A stretch of 64,000 nucleotides of DNA from Methylophaga sp. OBS4. Lineage in GTDB: Bacteria > Pseudomonadota > Gammaproteobacteria > Nitrosococcales > Methylophagaceae. Shown one piece after another: positions 17,244 to 26,862 of the stretch. Under the pieces are notes generated by a model. The model saw only the letters and a program-made list of their open reading frames with translations. It was not told where the DNA came from and did no database searches. The number at the start of each line of letters is the position of its first letter. The first letter of the stretch is position 1. The position numbers and the translations under genes are program-made. The DNA lies in NCBI RefSeq assembly GCF_026319305.1, contig NZ_JAPDMV010000011.1:1-64000 (forward strand). The letters are read 5' to 3'.

Positions 17244-18671
17244 ATGGGCCAGGAAATTGCGGGGGCAAGCTTTGTTGCCACTGACTTTGAGCGCTTTCAT
17301 CAAAATCTGATAGATGAAACCCAGCGCCTGCGGCAGATGTTTGAACAAGGCCGGATAGACTCTGATACCCGCTACGCCGGTCTGGAATTGGAAGCCTGGC
17401 TGGTTGATAAAGCCATGCACCCTGCCCCAATCAATGATACCTTTTTGAATATTCTGCATGACCCGATGGTCAATGCTGAACTGGCCAAGTTCAACATTGA
17501 ATTCAACACCGATCCGGCGCCACTGATCGGCACCGCACTCAGCCAATTACAAAATCAGTTGCAAAACGCCTGGTCCAATGCCACACAACAAGCACAGAAA
17601 CTGGGGTGTGAACTGTTGATGATCGGTATTCTGCCCACTTTGCTGCAAAGTGATCTGACCGTTCTCAATATGTCTAATCTAAACCGTTATCGGGCACTTA
17701 ATGAACAGATTCTGGCATCACGCGATAAACCGGTCAGACTTGATATTAACGGTATTGAACATCTGAAAGTGACACATCATGATGTCATGCTGGAGTCTGC
17801 CGCCACCTCGCTGCAATTGCACACACAAGTACCCATCAATATCGCCCATCATTTTTATAATGCTTCCATCATGGCGTCTGCCGCTATTGTCGCCGTATCC
17901 GCCAACGCCCCTTATTTGTTTGGCAAGGCTTTATGGCATGAAACCAGGATTCCGCTATTTGAGCAGGCTATCGAGTCCGGTGGTTTTGATGGTGCCGCGC
18001 ATGGCCCGATTAAACGGGTCAGTTTCGGTTCCGGTTATGCCAGACACTCTATTTTTGAATGTTTTGAAGAAAACCTGGTCCATTTCCCGGTTTTGCTGCC
18101 TGTCGATCTGGGACCGACCAATGACACTCTGGAACATCTCAGGCTGCACAATGGCACTATTTGGCGCTGGAATCGCCCCCTGATTGGCTTTAACGGCGGT
18201 AAACCGCATATTCGCATCGAACACAGAACGCCCGCAGCCGGTCCCACCGTCACCGATATGCTGGCTAATGCCGCTTTCTACTTCGGTCTCAGCCATGCTT
18301 TGTGTGACAGAGTGATTGCCCGGGGTATTGAACTCCCCTTCACTGATGCCAGAGATAACTTTTACAAAGCAGCCCGCCTGGGGCTGGAAGCACATATTGT
18401 TGATCTTGACGGCCAGCATCAGCGATTGCAGAAATACATTCTTGACATACTGCTGCCGATGGCGGCCAATGGCCTGAATAAACTGGGTATCACAACCGCT
18501 GACACCGACCATTATCTGTCAGTGATTCAACAACGGGTGGAAAAACGTCAAACCGGTAGTGACTGGCAACGGGCATTTATTGAAAAAAATGGCAATGACT
18601 TTCAGAAACTGACGCAACAGTATTTGTATCATCAGCAGCAAGGTAAGGTGGTGAGCGAATGGCCGGTTTAA
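17244..18671 (+). CDS. GCS2-type glutamate-cysteine ligase-like carboxylate-amine ligase
   Basis: 475 residues. The N-terminal YAGLELEAWLVD matches the Glu-rich metal-binding strand of the GCS2 (YbdK-like) ligases; other family marks are NIEFNTDP and HIRIEHRTPAAGPTV. Such enzymes join an amino group to a gamma-carboxylate using ATP; some make gamma-glutamylcysteine, others have unknown substrates. It is longer than YbdK of E. coli (about 370). It overlaps the following amidohydrolase-like gene by 13 bases, so ligase and hydrolase are made together. True substrate unknown; calling it gshA would go beyond the sequence. Confidence 0.75.
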   Translation: MGQEIAGASFVATDFERFHQNLIDETQRLRQMFEQGRIDSDTRYAGLELEAWLVDKAMHPAPINDTFLNILHDPMVNAELAKFNIEFNTDPAPLIGTALSQLQNQLQNAWSNATQQAQKLGCELLMIGILPTLLQSDLTVLNMSNLNRYRALNEQILASRDKPVRLDINGIEHLKVTHHDVMLESAATSLQLHTQVPINIAHHFYNASIMASAAIVAVSANAPYLFGKALWHETRIPLFEQAIESGGFDGAAHGPIKRVSFGSGYARHSIFECFEENLVHFPVLLPVDLGPTNDTLEHLRLHNGTIWRWNRPLIGFNGGKPHIRIEHRTPAAGPTVTDMLANAAFYFGLSHALCDRVIARGIELPFTDARDNFYKAARLGLEAHIVDLDGQHQRLQKYILDILLPMAANGLNKLGITTADTDHYLSVIQQRVEKRQTGSDWQRAFIEKNGNDFQKLTQQYLYHQQQGKVVSEWPV

Positions 18672-19684
18672 TGATTAATCAGCTTCAGCAACTGGATTTT
18701 GTACCTGAAGGTTTATTGGAGGTAAGCCCGGCAGAGCTGTATAAAGTGTTACCACAGCCCACTTTAATTCACCTCAGCGGCAAGCAAAACTCAACCCTGT
18801 TTGTTTCGGTGATGTTGCATGGTAATGAAACTACCGGTCTGCTGGCGATGCAGGCATTACTGAAAAAATATCAAGCCAGAGAATTACCCAGAAATATGTC
18901 GATCTTTTTCGGCAATGTGGCTGCTGCACGTTATGGTCTGCGCCGACTGAACAAGCAGGCTGATTTCAACCGGGTCTGGCCGGGAACGGAGTATGCCCCG
19001 TGTGCAGAGACTGAAATGGCACAGCAGATTGTCGAGGTGATGGCTGGCATGAACCTGTTTGCCAGCGTTGATATTCATAATAATACCGGGCTCAATCCGC
19101 ATTATGGCTGTATCAACAAACTGGATCCCCCCTTTCAGCAACTGGCCACATTATTTGCACGCCTTGTGGTTTATTTCACCCGACCTAAAGGCGTGCAATC
19201 TGCAGCTTTTGCCAATCTCTGCCCGGCTGTCACGCTGGAGTGCGGCCGGCCTGATCAGACTTATGGCATGAGTCACGCTCTCGACTTTGTCGACAGCTGC
19301 CTTAATCTCGCAGAATTACCCTCTTACCCTGTGCATTCTCAAGATATTGATCTGTTTCACACTGTCGCTCAGGTGAAGATCAAACCCACTATCAAGTTCA
19401 GCTTTACTGAAGATCATGTCTCTCTAAAACTGGATCAGGATTTGGAAAAGATGAATTTTTTTGAGGTACCGGCAGGAACGGCTCTAGGCACACTGAAAGA
19501 CGCGGAACCGATGCCGGTCGAAGCCAGAGATGAAAATGGCGCAGATGTCAGTCAGCACTTTTTCGAGCTTCGTAATCAGGAATTATTGTTCAAACGTCCG
19601 GCCATGCCTTCCATGTTGACCTTGAATGAACGAGTGATAAAACAGGATTGTTTGTGTTATTTGATGGAACGATTACAGGGCTGA
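18659..19684 (+). CDS. succinylglutamate desuccinylase / aspartoacylase-type zinc hydrolase (M14-like)
   Basis: 341 residues. Zinc ligands of the AstE/ASPA family are visible: HGNET (His and Glu) and the second His in SVDIHNNTG. The general-base Glu is probably in AVTLECGRP. A C-terminal beta domain follows. Enzymes of this family cleave amide bonds of N-acylated amino acids. An AAGGTGG lies before the ATG at 18659. Because it is fused operonically to a carboxylate-amine ligase, the pair probably makes and trims, or makes and recycles, one small amide. No arginine-succinyltransferase genes are near, so classical astE is unlikely. Confidence 0.78.
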   Translation: MAGLMINQLQQLDFVPEGLLEVSPAELYKVLPQPTLIHLSGKQNSTLFVSVMLHGNETTGLLAMQALLKKYQARELPRNMSIFFGNVAAARYGLRRLNKQADFNRVWPGTEYAPCAETEMAQQIVEVMAGMNLFASVDIHNNTGLNPHYGCINKLDPPFQQLATLFARLVVYFTRPKGVQSAAFANLCPAVTLECGRPDQTYGMSHALDFVDSCLNLAELPSYPVHSQDIDLFHTVAQVKIKPTIKFSFTEDHVSLKLDQDLEKMNFFEVPAGTALGTLKDAEPMPVEARDENGADVSQHFFELRNQELLFKRPAMPSMLTLNERVIKQDCLCYLMERLQG

Positions 19685-19991
19685 AGGGACAGACCCTGCT
19701 TTATTAAACTGGCTCTCATACTTATTCACATGGATGTGATGGCCGCTACCGCTATCCCTGCTAACGCGGCATTTGGGCATCCTGCCCATCATATGTCGAT
19801 CACGCAGGAGCAGTTATCGGTCTGCGCGGGAGCCTGATTTTAAAGAACCGCAGATCGGCACAATCAAAAGGTTCCCACGGAAGATCGTAAGAACCAGCTC
19901 AAAATATGTATCCGCAGATTTCTCAGATTAAGCGCTTTTTCTTTAATCTGCGTCCATCTTGCGTAATCTGCGGATTTACAGCTTGTTTGCT
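19685..19991. repeat. intergenic region with nested inverted repeats
   Basis: No gene in these 307 bases. At 19910-19975 two inverted pairs are nested: ATCCGCAGATT with AATCTGCGGAT (11 bp, perfect) outside, AGATTAA with TTAATCT inside. An extra copy of the unit AATCTGCG follows the inner arm. A GGGCATCCTGCCC hairpin lies near 19777. This is the pattern of a dispersed palindromic repeat between convergent genes. Confidence 0.6.
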
Positions 19992-20318
19992 TTATTTGGT
20001 AACGCTGAAACTCTCACCACAACCGCATTCAGACACCACATTAGGATTTCTGAATTTAAAGCTTTGATTCAGCCCCTCTTTGACAAAATCAAGCTCCATG
20101 CCATCCAAAATCGGCAATGCTTCTTCATCAATCACCACTTTGACATCATCTTGCTCGATGACAACGTCATTAGCAGCCAGCTCATCGGCATAATCCAGCG
20201 CATAGCTGTAACCGGAGCAACCGCTCTTAACAACGCCTATACGCAAACCAATGCCTGATTCACGTTTAGTCATCATGTCACGGACACGATTAATAGCTGA
20301 CTCGGTTAAAGTAATCAT
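19992..20318 (-). CDS. iscA: A-type iron-sulfur carrier (IscA/HesB family)
   Basis: 108 residues with the three conserved cysteines of A-type carriers: one in SGCSGYSYALDY and two in ECGCGESF. It holds iron or a cluster and passes it to target proteins. It is directly downstream of the cysteine desulfurase gene (3 bases apart) and the IscR gene. SufA or ErpA cannot be excluded by sequence alone; the isc neighbours favour IscA. Confidence 0.88.
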   Translation of the reverse strand: MITLTESAINRVRDMMTKRESGIGLRIGVVKSGCSGYSYALDYADELAANDVVIEQDDVKVVIDEEALPILDGMELDFVKEGLNQSFKFRNPNVVSECGCGESFSVTK

Positions 20319-20321
20319 AAT

Positions 20322-21464
20322 TCACCTGTTCATTAAGTGGTTGAAGCGGCCGGCTTCCTTACCTAATACGACCGCCAGTTGTTCAATTTGTTCTTTTGTA
20401 TTGTGCTGCGACACACTGACACGGACAGCACCAAGCGCTGTAACATCGTCGATTCCCATCGCCTTGAGCACATGACTGGGAGTCTGCTGACCGGTGCCAC
20501 AGGCCGAACCGCTGGAAACGGCATACCCCTGCCTGTCCAGCGACATCAACAGTGTATCGGAATCAAAGCCTTGCAATGAGAAAAACACGGTATTCGGCAG
20601 CCGCTCGGCTTGTTCAGCAAAAATAGTAATGCCTGGAATCTCGTGCAGTTTCTGCTCAAGCAGATCACGTAACTGACGACAATGCTGCTGATAGTGGGGC
20701 AGTTGTTGTTTTACCTGCTGTGCTGCCGCACCAAAACCGACAATCGCCGCCACATTTTCAGTACCACTGCGTTTATCTTCTTCCTGACCGCCCCCCAGAA
20801 TATAACCAGGCCAGTCAAGATCAGCAGCAACAATCAGGGCGCCAATCCCTTTCGGGCCGCCGAATTTATGGGCGGACAGTGTCATCAGCTGTACACCGGA
20901 GGCTTTAAAATCCAGATCGAGTTTGCCCGCTGCTTGCACCGCATCAGACATAAACGGCACAGCTTTTTCCCGGCAAACAGCTGCCAGAGCCGGTATATCC
21001 TGAACCACGCCTGTTTCATTGTTGGCCCACATAACGGAAACCAAGCGGGTATCATCATCAATCATCGAAGCCAGCGTTTCCGGCTTGACCAGGCCATTGT
21101 TATCGACCGGAATATATTCCAGCACAAAACCATGTCGAGCAAGACGTCGTGCGGGTTCCAGCATCGATGGATGCTCAATGGCACTGATTAAAATCTTACC
21201 CGTCTGATACAGCTCTGCGATACCGGCAATCGCCTGATTATTGGCTTCTGTTCCGCCACTGGTGAAAATAATCTGTGACGGCTCAGCATTTACCAGATCG
21301 GCAACCTGTTGACGGGCCTTATCCAAAGCTGAATGTGCAAAACGGCCAAAGCGGTGACTGCTGGAAGGATTACCCTGCTGCTGCTGCAGATAAGGCAGCA
21401 TGGCGTCCAGGACATCGTCAGCAAGGCCTGCCCCGGCATTATTGTCGAGATAGGTAAATGACAT
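20322..21464 (-). CDS. iscS: cysteine desulfurase (NifS/IscS type)
   Basis: PLP enzyme of 380 residues that delivers sulfur from cysteine. PLP-binding lysine is in SAHKFGGPKGIG; the substrate His is in AIEHPSM; the catalytic cysteine is in SSGSACGTG. The length and active-site loop resemble NifS-like group I desulfurases slightly shorter than E. coli IscS (404). It lies between iscR and iscA, 11 bases after iscR. An iscU scaffold gene, which normally follows, is absent, so the scaffold must be supplied from elsewhere. Confidence 0.88.
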   Translation of the reverse strand: MSFTYLDNNAGAGLADDVLDAMLPYLQQQQGNPSSSHRFGRFAHSALDKARQQVADLVNAEPSQIIFTSGGTEANNQAIAGIAELYQTGKILISAIEHPSMLEPARRLARHGFVLEYIPVDNNGLVKPETLASMIDDDTRLVSVMWANNETGVVQDIPALAAVCREKAVPFMSDAVQAAGKLDLDFKASGVQLMTLSAHKFGGPKGIGALIVAADLDWPGYILGGGQEEDKRSGTENVAAIVGFGAAAQQVKQQLPHYQQHCRQLRDLLEQKLHEIPGITIFAEQAERLPNTVFFSLQGFDSDTLLMSLDRQGYAVSSGSACGTGQQTPSHVLKAMGIDDVTALGAVRVSVSQHNTKEQIEQLAVVLGKEAGRFNHLMNR

Positions 21465-21475
21465 GGGATATCGGG

Positions 21476-21922
21476 TCAGACTACGTCGAATCGAATGACT
21501 TTTTCGCTGCTTCTTCTTTGCTCGTAATTATTGACGACTTGAGCCAGCGTAATGCCATCCAGATACATGCGAAGTTGATCACTAAGGCTCTGCCAGAGTT
21601 CATGGCTCAGACACTGTTCATCCCCGTGACAGTTCTGTTTGCCCTCGCATTGCGTACTATCTACTTTCTCATCAACCGCAGCAATCACATCCAACACAGT
21701 GATACTTTCAGCCGCACGACTCAGACGGTAACCGCCGCCGGGGCCACGCGAACTACTGACCAGACCCTGCTTGCGCAGACGCGCAAATAACTGTTCCAGA
21801 TAAGACAGCGAAATACCCTGCCGCTCTGAAATATCAGCCAATGTGATCGCACCCATTCCATAATTCAGACTCAAGTCCAGCATTGCAGTAACTGCATAGC
21901 GACCTTTGGTGGTTAAACGCAT
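21476..21922 (-). CDS. iscR: iron-sulfur sensing Rrf2 regulator IscR
   Basis: 148 residues. N-terminal winged helix starting [17 protein letters not shown], typical of IscR. The three cluster-binding cysteines are in [20 protein letters not shown], the IscR spacing. As in E. coli it would repress its own operon when carrying a 2Fe-2S cluster. A matching box with a promoter lies just upstream, across the end of cysE. Confidence 0.93.
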   Translation of the reverse strand: MRLTTKGRYAVTAMLDLSLNYGMGAITLADISERQGISLSYLEQLFARLRKQGLVSSSRGPGGGYRLSRAAESITVLDVIAAVDEKVDSTQCEGKQNCHGDEQCLSHELWQSLSDQLRMYLDGITLAQVVNNYEQRRSSEKVIRFDVV

Positions 21923-21952
21923 TTTTCTATCCAGAATGAACTTAATTCGGTA

Positions 21953-21980
21953 AGTCTACATGCCTGACTATTTTAGTCAA
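21953..21980 (-). promoter_or_regulatory. iscR promoter with IscR-type box
   Basis: On the minus strand TTGACT (21975-21980) and TAGACT (21953-21958) are separated by 16 bases. The -35 is part of TTGACTAAAATAGTCAGG, which resembles the type 1 IscR site (TTGACT, five bases, AGTCAA). The -35 and the left half of the box lie over the last codons and stop of cysE, so iscR can be driven separately from the upstream operon and repressed by its own product. Confidence 0.7.
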
Positions 21981-22764
21981 CTTTTGGATCGTCATTCTCT
22001 TTTGATATATCGCAACTTGCTAATTCAGGTATATCCACGTTTTCGGGGAGCTCTCCCCCCATCTTCTGAATAGTCTCACACAAGGCCTCAACCCGCTTAT
22101 CCATCACCTGAATATGTTCAATCAGACCATGGATGGCGCTAGCCACCGGATCCATGGTTTTGCTGGAGGTACCATAAGCATCGAATCCGACAGACTGTGC
22201 CAGTTTCTGCTGCTGTTTCTGATCTTCGGTCAGGTTGGTACGTACCACGCGTCCGGGCACACCAACAACCGTTTCACCCGCTGCAACATCTTTGACAACT
22301 ACGGCATTGGACCCAACACGTGCACCATCGTGCAGTAAGATCGGACCCAGCACTTTGGCACCGGCACCGACGACAATATCATTACCCAGAGTCGGATGAC
22401 GCTTACCTTCTTTCCATGAAGTCCCGCCCAGGGTTACACCATGGTATAGCGTGCAATCATCTCCGATTTCAGCGGTTTCACCAATCACAACCCCCATGCC
22501 ATGATCGATAAAAAAACGTCTGCCGATTTTGGCGCCCGGATGAATTTCAATACCGGTTACCCACCGGCCCAGGGTGGAAATAAACTTGGCCAGCCACTTC
22601 CAGTTTGCCTGCCACAACCAATGGCTGAAACGATGCAGCTGTATGGCATGAACACCCGGGTAGGTGGTCACGATCTCAAATACATTTCTCGCAGCTGGAT
22701 CGCGATCGAATACACAGTTGATATCTTCCTTGATCCGTTGCCATCGACTCACTTTTTCATTCAT
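21973..22764 (-). CDS. cysE: serine O-acetyltransferase
   Basis: 263 residues. Left-handed beta-helix enzyme making O-acetylserine for cysteine synthesis. Characteristic stretches: [44 protein letters not shown] and [15 protein letters not shown]. The N-terminal domain is short, as in the EpsC-like group. The C-terminal tail of about 90 residues after the helix (PGRVVRTN onwards) is longer than usual and rich in charged residues. It overlaps trmJ by 4 bases and precedes iscR, which links cysteine supply with sulfur mobilisation. Confidence 0.92.
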   Translation of the reverse strand: MNEKVSRWQRIKEDINCVFDRDPAARNVFEIVTTYPGVHAIQLHRFSHWLWQANWKWLAKFISTLGRWVTGIEIHPGAKIGRRFFIDHGMGVVIGETAEIGDDCTLYHGVTLGGTSWKEGKRHPTLGNDIVVGAGAKVLGPILLHDGARVGSNAVVVKDVAAGETVVGVPGRVVRTNLTEDQKQQQKLAQSVGFDAYGTSSKTMDPVASAIHGLIEHIQVMDKRVEALCETIQKMGGELPENVDIPELASCDISKENDDPKVD

Positions 22765-23495
22765 TCTGTCGTCCTCCCTTTTGTTTCGGCTGCGCGTAAA
22801 ATGCCATGCATAATCTGTAATTCGTTCCGATCCAAATCAGCCCGGTTGAACAATCGCCTGATACGACGCATCAGGTAACGCGGATTGTCCGGATCCAGAA
22901 AGCCTATAGCCATCAAAGACCGTTCAAAATGGTCGTATAAATGTGACAGATCGTCACTTGTTATTGCTTCGCGCTGTTCGCCTATTCTGCCAGCGTCAAT
23001 ATTGGGCTGAAAACTCATTTTAAGTTCATAGGCAACGACCTGTACCGCCGCCGCCAGATTCAATGAGCTGTACTCAGGGTTGGCAGGAATATTCACCAGA
23101 TATTGACAACGATCCAGTTCTTCGTTGGACAAGCCCGAATGTTCCCGGCCGAACACAATAGCTATATGCGTATCATCATCGCTATTTTCAAGCTGCTGCA
23201 CGGCTTGTCTCGGATTCATTACCGGCACCGGCAAATGACGCAATCTGGCACTCATGCCAAAAACATGATGACAACCGGATAAAGCAGACTCCAGACTATC
23301 ATGTACCACAGCCTTGTGTAACACGTCATCGGCACCGGAAGCCCGGGCGGTGGCATCGGCACTGGGGTAAATTTTAGGTGATACCAGATGCAAATTGGAC
23401 AACCCCATTGTTTTCATCGCCCGGGCAGCGGCGCCGATATTGCCGGGGTGAGTGGTCCCCACCAAAACAAACCTGATGTTATCCAGTGAGGTCAT
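22761..23495 (-). CDS. trmJ: tRNA (cytidine/uridine-2'-O-)-methyltransferase TrmJ
   Basis: 244 residues, SPOUT fold. Family marks: [20 protein letters not shown] at the N-terminus, [17 protein letters not shown] and [20 protein letters not shown] forming the knot that binds S-adenosylmethionine. TrmJ methylates position 32 of tRNAs. The ATG at 23495 starts just where the family fold begins; the frame extension to 23573 overlaps queA. It sits in the common trmJ-cysE-iscR arrangement of gammaproteobacteria. Confidence 0.93.
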   Translation of the reverse strand: MTSLDNIRFVLVGTTHPGNIGAAARAMKTMGLSNLHLVSPKIYPSADATARASGADDVLHKAVVHDSLESALSGCHHVFGMSARLRHLPVPVMNPRQAVQQLENSDDDTHIAIVFGREHSGLSNEELDRCQYLVNIPANPEYSSLNLAAAVQVVAYELKMSFQPNIDAGRIGEQREAITSDDLSHLYDHFERSLMAIGFLDPDNPRYLMRRIRRLFNRADLDRNELQIMHGILRAAETKGRTTE

Positions 23496-24522
23496 CGGTA
23501 TTCCTTGTAATAAACATGGCATCGCCGTAGCTGAAAAAGCGGTAACGCCGGGCAATAGCATGCTGATAAGCATTCATAATATGTTCACGTCCGGCAAATG
23601 CCGATACCAACATCAATAAGGTCGACTCGGATAAATGAAAATTGGTCACCATGGCATCAACAGTTTTAAATTGATAACCGGGGTAAATGAAGATATCGGT
23701 TTCACCTTCAAAAGGCTGGATTTTTCCAGAGCGGGAAGCACTTTCCAATGCCCGTACACTGGTAGTGCCTACTGCAATAACACGACCACCACGTGCTCTG
23801 GCAGCGGCGACCTGTTCGCAAACTGACAGCGGTACTTCAATCACCTCTGAATGCATTTGGTGACTGGTGATATCTTCCACCCGTACCGGCTGAAAAGTGC
23901 CGGCCCCTACGTGCAACGTCAATTGCGCCGTTTCAATGCCCATTTCATCCAGTTTTTGCAGCATTTTTTCATCAAAATGCAAACCGGCTGTCGGTGCGGC
24001 AACGGCTCCCGGATTACGAGCATAAACTGTCTGATACCGTTCCAGATCGGCTTTATCGACATCGCGTTCAATATAAGGCGGCAGCGGCAAACGGCCATAT
24101 TGTTCCAGCGCATCCATCACGGAATCGACATGGAGAAACTTCAGCTCAAACAAGGCATCATATCTGCCCAGTACCACTACTTGCAGATTTTGTTCCAGCA
24201 ACAATTTTTTGCCGGCAGTCGGTGATTTGCTACTACGGACATGCGCTAGAACACGCTGGTGATCCAGCACCCGTTCGACTAAAACCTCAATCTTGCCGCC
24301 ACTGTCTTTATGGCCCAGTAAGCGGGCCGGCATCACCTTGGTATTGTTAAACACCAGCAAATCGTCTGGCTTTAGCAGCTTGGGCAGGTCGGTGAACTGA
24401 AGGTCATCGACGTTACCCGTATTTCCATCCAGGGCCAGCAGACGACTGGCACTGCGCTCGACGGACGGGTATTGGGCGATTAGTTCTTCAGGTAAATCAA
24501 ATTGGAAGTCACTTGTTTTCAT
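23479..24522 (-). CDS. queA: S-adenosylmethionine:tRNA ribosyltransferase-isomerase
   Basis: 347 residues. Penultimate step of queuosine synthesis in tRNA. Diagnostic stretches are [43 protein letters not shown] and [11 protein letters not shown], followed by HSEVIEVP. The ATG at 24522 begins the conserved N-terminus; an extension to 24549 is unlikely. The usual partner tgt is missing; trmJ follows with a 17-base overlap. Confidence 0.95.
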   Translation of the reverse strand: MKTSDFQFDLPEELIAQYPSVERSASRLLALDGNTGNVDDLQFTDLPKLLKPDDLLVFNNTKVMPARLLGHKDSGGKIEVLVERVLDHQRVLAHVRSSKSPTAGKKLLLEQNLQVVVLGRYDALFELKFLHVDSVMDALEQYGRLPLPPYIERDVDKADLERYQTVYARNPGAVAAPTAGLHFDEKMLQKLDEMGIETAQLTLHVGAGTFQPVRVEDITSHQMHSEVIEVPLSVCEQVAAARARGGRVIAVGTTSVRALESASRSGKIQPFEGETDIFIYPGYQFKTVDAMVTNFHLSESTLLMLVSAFAGREHIMNAYQHAIARRYRFFSYGDAMFITRNTDDLTG

Positions 24523-24612
24523 GCGCAGATCATAGCAGAACCGGCACATAGAGCAGTATTCAAAAGCGGGTTATCAGACTTGAAATATGATAATTGTGTT
24601 TAGCGGGTCATT

Positions 24613-24646
24613 GCTGTGGTGGACAACCAGCGGCAACCACCACAGC
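24613..24646 (-). terminator. hairpin downstream of cynS
   Basis: Perfect 10-bp stem (GCTGTGGTGG and CCACCACAGC, 14-base loop) 12 bases after the cynS stop. There is no T-tract, so it may be a weak terminator or an element protecting the mRNA end. Confidence 0.5.
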
Positions 24647-24657
24647 CAATTGGAGAC

Positions 24658-25098
24658 TTACCAGGATTTATAAGGCAAAAATTTGCCGTTCAACGTGAGT
24701 TTGACCCGGTCGCCTTTAGGGTCTTCAATCTTGTCGACGTCCATCGAAAAATCGATGGCACTCATAATGCCATCACCGAATTTTTCCTGAATCACTTCTT
24801 TAAGCGTTTCGCCATAGACACCTACGATCTCATAAAGCCGGTAAATAAGCGGATCGGTCGGTACCGCCTGATCCCAGATTTTGGTCGGATAAGCTGCAAG
24901 CGCAGTGGCAATTTCAGGCCCCAGCCCCAGATAGTCGGCAATAGCTTTGGCTTTGGCAGTCGGCGCACTGTTCATACCCAGGCAGGCTGAGGCCAGCCAG
25001 ACCGGCGACATGTCCAGATCACCGGCAATGGTTTCCCAGCTCAGGTTTTTTTCGACTTTGGTACTGATGATAATGTCAGTCATTGTGAGTTTGTCCAT
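24658..25098 (-). CDS. cynS: cyanate hydratase (cyanase)
   Basis: 146 residues. Converts cyanate and bicarbonate to ammonia and carbon dioxide. The active-site region is present: IYRLYEIVGVYGETLKEVIQ with catalytic Arg and Glu, and GIMSAIDFSMDV with the catalytic Ser. The N-terminal helical domain (LSWETIAGDLDMSPVWLAS) matches the cyanase fold. The ATG at 25098 has an AAAGGAGATG just upstream. It is last in the operon with a three-part importer, so cyanate can be taken up and used as a nitrogen source. Confidence 0.96.
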   Translation of the reverse strand: MDKLTMTDIIISTKVEKNLSWETIAGDLDMSPVWLASACLGMNSAPTAKAKAIADYLGLGPEIATALAAYPTKIWDQAVPTDPLIYRLYEIVGVYGETLKEVIQEKFGDGIMSAIDFSMDVDKIEDPKGDRVKLTLNGKFLPYKSW

Positions 25099-25115
25099 AA
25101 CATCTCCTTTTAATA

Positions 25116-26024
25116 TCAAAAAGCGGCCTTAACAGCCATGGAAGCGGATTCTTTACTGACAGGTTCACTGGACTCAGCTTCAGTGTCCGCAACAGGATCA
25201 ACCTGTTTCGGCATGCCGTCGCTGTCATCCTCTGAGGCTGACAGTTCACCGGAGCGTGTTACCAGGAAATTAACCAGATAATTACGAATTTTGTAATAAG
25301 CAGGATCATTGATGATATTCGCTCTGTTACGGGGCCGATTGATATTGATCTTGACCGACTCCGCCACCCTGGCCCGAGGTCCGTTGGTCATTAACAGGAC
25401 GCGGTCGGCCAGCAGAATGGCTTCATCCACATCATGGGTAATCATAAACACGGTTTGCTGCGTTTCACTCCATATTTTGATGAGTTCGTCCTGAATCACG
25501 CCACGGGTCAACGCATCCAGCGCACCGAAAGGTTCATCCAGTAATAACAGTTTGGGACTGGTCGCAAATGCTCTGGCGATACTGACCCGCTGCCGCATAC
25601 CACCGGACAGTTCCGACGGTTTCTTGTGCAGCGACTGCGACAAACCGACCATCTCCAGGAACTTGCTGCTGTGATCAGCTACTTGCTCCCGGGACCAGCC
25701 TGGCCAACGCGCCTTGACGCCAAAACTGACATTCTGCAACGCCGTCAGCCAGGGCAACAGGCTGTAGTTCTGGAATACCACACCGCGTTCGAGGCTGGGA
25801 CCGGACACTTCCTTGTAGTCCATAATCACATAACCGTCACTAGGCACATCCAAACCAGCCAGCACATTCAAAATCGTCGATTTGCCGCAGCCGGAGTGAC
25901 CGATAATGCAGATAAATTCGCCTTTATCAATACCGATATTGACGTTCTCAAACACCACCGTGTCCTGTTGCTTGCCCGGATAACGCTTGCTTAAACCTTC
26001 CACGCTGACAAAATGTTTTTTCAT
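25116..26024 (-). CDS. ABC transporter ATP-binding protein, nitrate/cyanate type
   Basis: 302 residues. Walker A GHSGCGKSTILNVLAG, signature LSGGMRQRVSIARA, Walker B LLLLDEPFGALDAL, and the switch His in ITHDVDEA. The closest families are NrtD/SsuB/TauB-like ATPases. The C-terminal tail beyond residue 255 is acidic and low in complexity (ASEDDSDGMPKQVDPVADTE), an extension not needed for the ATPase. The ATG at 26024 is chosen over 26063 because the fold begins there (MKKHFVSVEGLSKRYPG). Powers the permease encoded 4 bases upstream. Confidence 0.88.
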   Translation of the reverse strand: MKKHFVSVEGLSKRYPGKQQDTVVFENVNIGIDKGEFICIIGHSGCGKSTILNVLAGLDVPSDGYVIMDYKEVSGPSLERGVVFQNYSLLPWLTALQNVSFGVKARWPGWSREQVADHSSKFLEMVGLSQSLHKKPSELSGGMRQRVSIARAFATSPKLLLLDEPFGALDALTRGVIQDELIKIWSETQQTVFMITHDVDEAILLADRVLLMTNGPRARVAESVKININRPRNRANIINDPAYYKIRNYLVNFLVTRSGELSASEDDSDGMPKQVDPVADTEAESSEPVSKESASMAVKAAF

Positions 26025-26028
26025 CACG

Positions 26029-26862
26029 CTACTCCTCGTATTGAACCAGTTTGGCGAGACCACCCAAGGCGATATCCAACAACATGCCGACGATGCCTAT
26101 CATCAGAATTGAAAAAATCACACTGTTTAAGTCCAGGTTGTTCCATTCATTCCAGACGTAATAGCCGATACCGGTACCGCCCACCAGCATTTCTGCCGCG
26201 ACAATAACCAGCCAGGCAATGCCTATCGAGATCCGCATACCGGTCACAATGGTCGGTGCAGCGGCAGGCAGGATCACCTGAAAAGCCGTTTTCAACGGGC
26301 TCAACTCATGAGTCCGGGCAACACGGATCCAGTCATTTCTGACATTAGCCACACCAAAAGCGGTATTAATCAGCATCGGCCAGATCGAACAGATAAAAAT
26401 GACAAAAATCGCCGATTGTTCCGAATCCTTGATAATGAATAAAGCCAACGGCATCCAGGCCAACGGTGAAATAGGCCGTAATACCTGAATAAACGGATTC
26501 AACGCCTTATACATCAACGGCGACATGCCTATAACAAACCCCAACGGAATCGCGATCGCTGCGGCGGCCAGGTAGCCGGCCAGCACCCTCAACAAGGAGT
26601 AACCCAATTGAATGCCGATACCTTTATCATTAGGGCCGGCATCGTAAAACGGATTGCTGAGTTCATTCCATGCATGTCCCAGCACCTGCGAAGGCGGCGG
26701 CACCCGTGCCTCATCATCAGCGCCGCCCATCAACAACTCATATTCCGACAGCGCCTCACTGGCTGCGGGAGGCTGATTCAACGCCTCCCAAATACCCAGA
26801 GTCAGAGTCAAGATCAGCAATGAAAGCAGCATTGCCCGTACAGTCAATGACGCCACCATCAC
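26029..26862 (-). CDS. ABC transporter permease, nitrate/cyanate type
   Basis: 277 residues with an N-terminal helix (LLSLLILTLTLGIW) and five further membrane segments. The ATPase-coupling loop with EAA-like motif is VARTHELSPLKTAFQVILPA, followed by AAPTIVTGMRISIGIAWLVI. This is the NrtB/SsuC/CynB family. It overlaps the gene for the binding protein by 4 bases. Substrate is inferred to be cyanate because cyanase is in the same operon. Confidence 0.87.
   Translation of the reverse strand: MMVASLTVRAMLLSLLILTLTLGIWEALNQPPAASEALSEYELLMGGADDEARVPPPSQVLGHAWNELSNPFYDAGPNDKGIGIQLGYSLLRVLAGYLAAAAIAIPLGFVIGMSPLMYKALNPFIQVLRPISPLAWMPLALFIIKDSEQSAIFVIFICSIWPMLINTAFGVANVRNDWIRVARTHELSPLKTAFQVILPAAAPTIVTGMRISIGIAWLVIVAAEMLVGGTGIGYYVWNEWNNLDLNSVIFSILMIGIVGMLLDIALGGLAKLVQYEE

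Noticed and set aside
17166..17546. Minus-strand frame opposite the start of the GCS2 gene
   Set aside because: Overlaps the clear GCS2 N-terminus (YAGLELEAW) and has no domain.
17244..18671. Naming the GCS2 protein gshA
   Set aside because: The family includes ligases of unknown substrate, and no gshB or glutathione genes are near.
18659..19684. Naming the zinc hydrolase astE
   Set aside because: No other arginine-succinyl pathway genes are in the neighbourhood; the ligase partner suggests another substrate.
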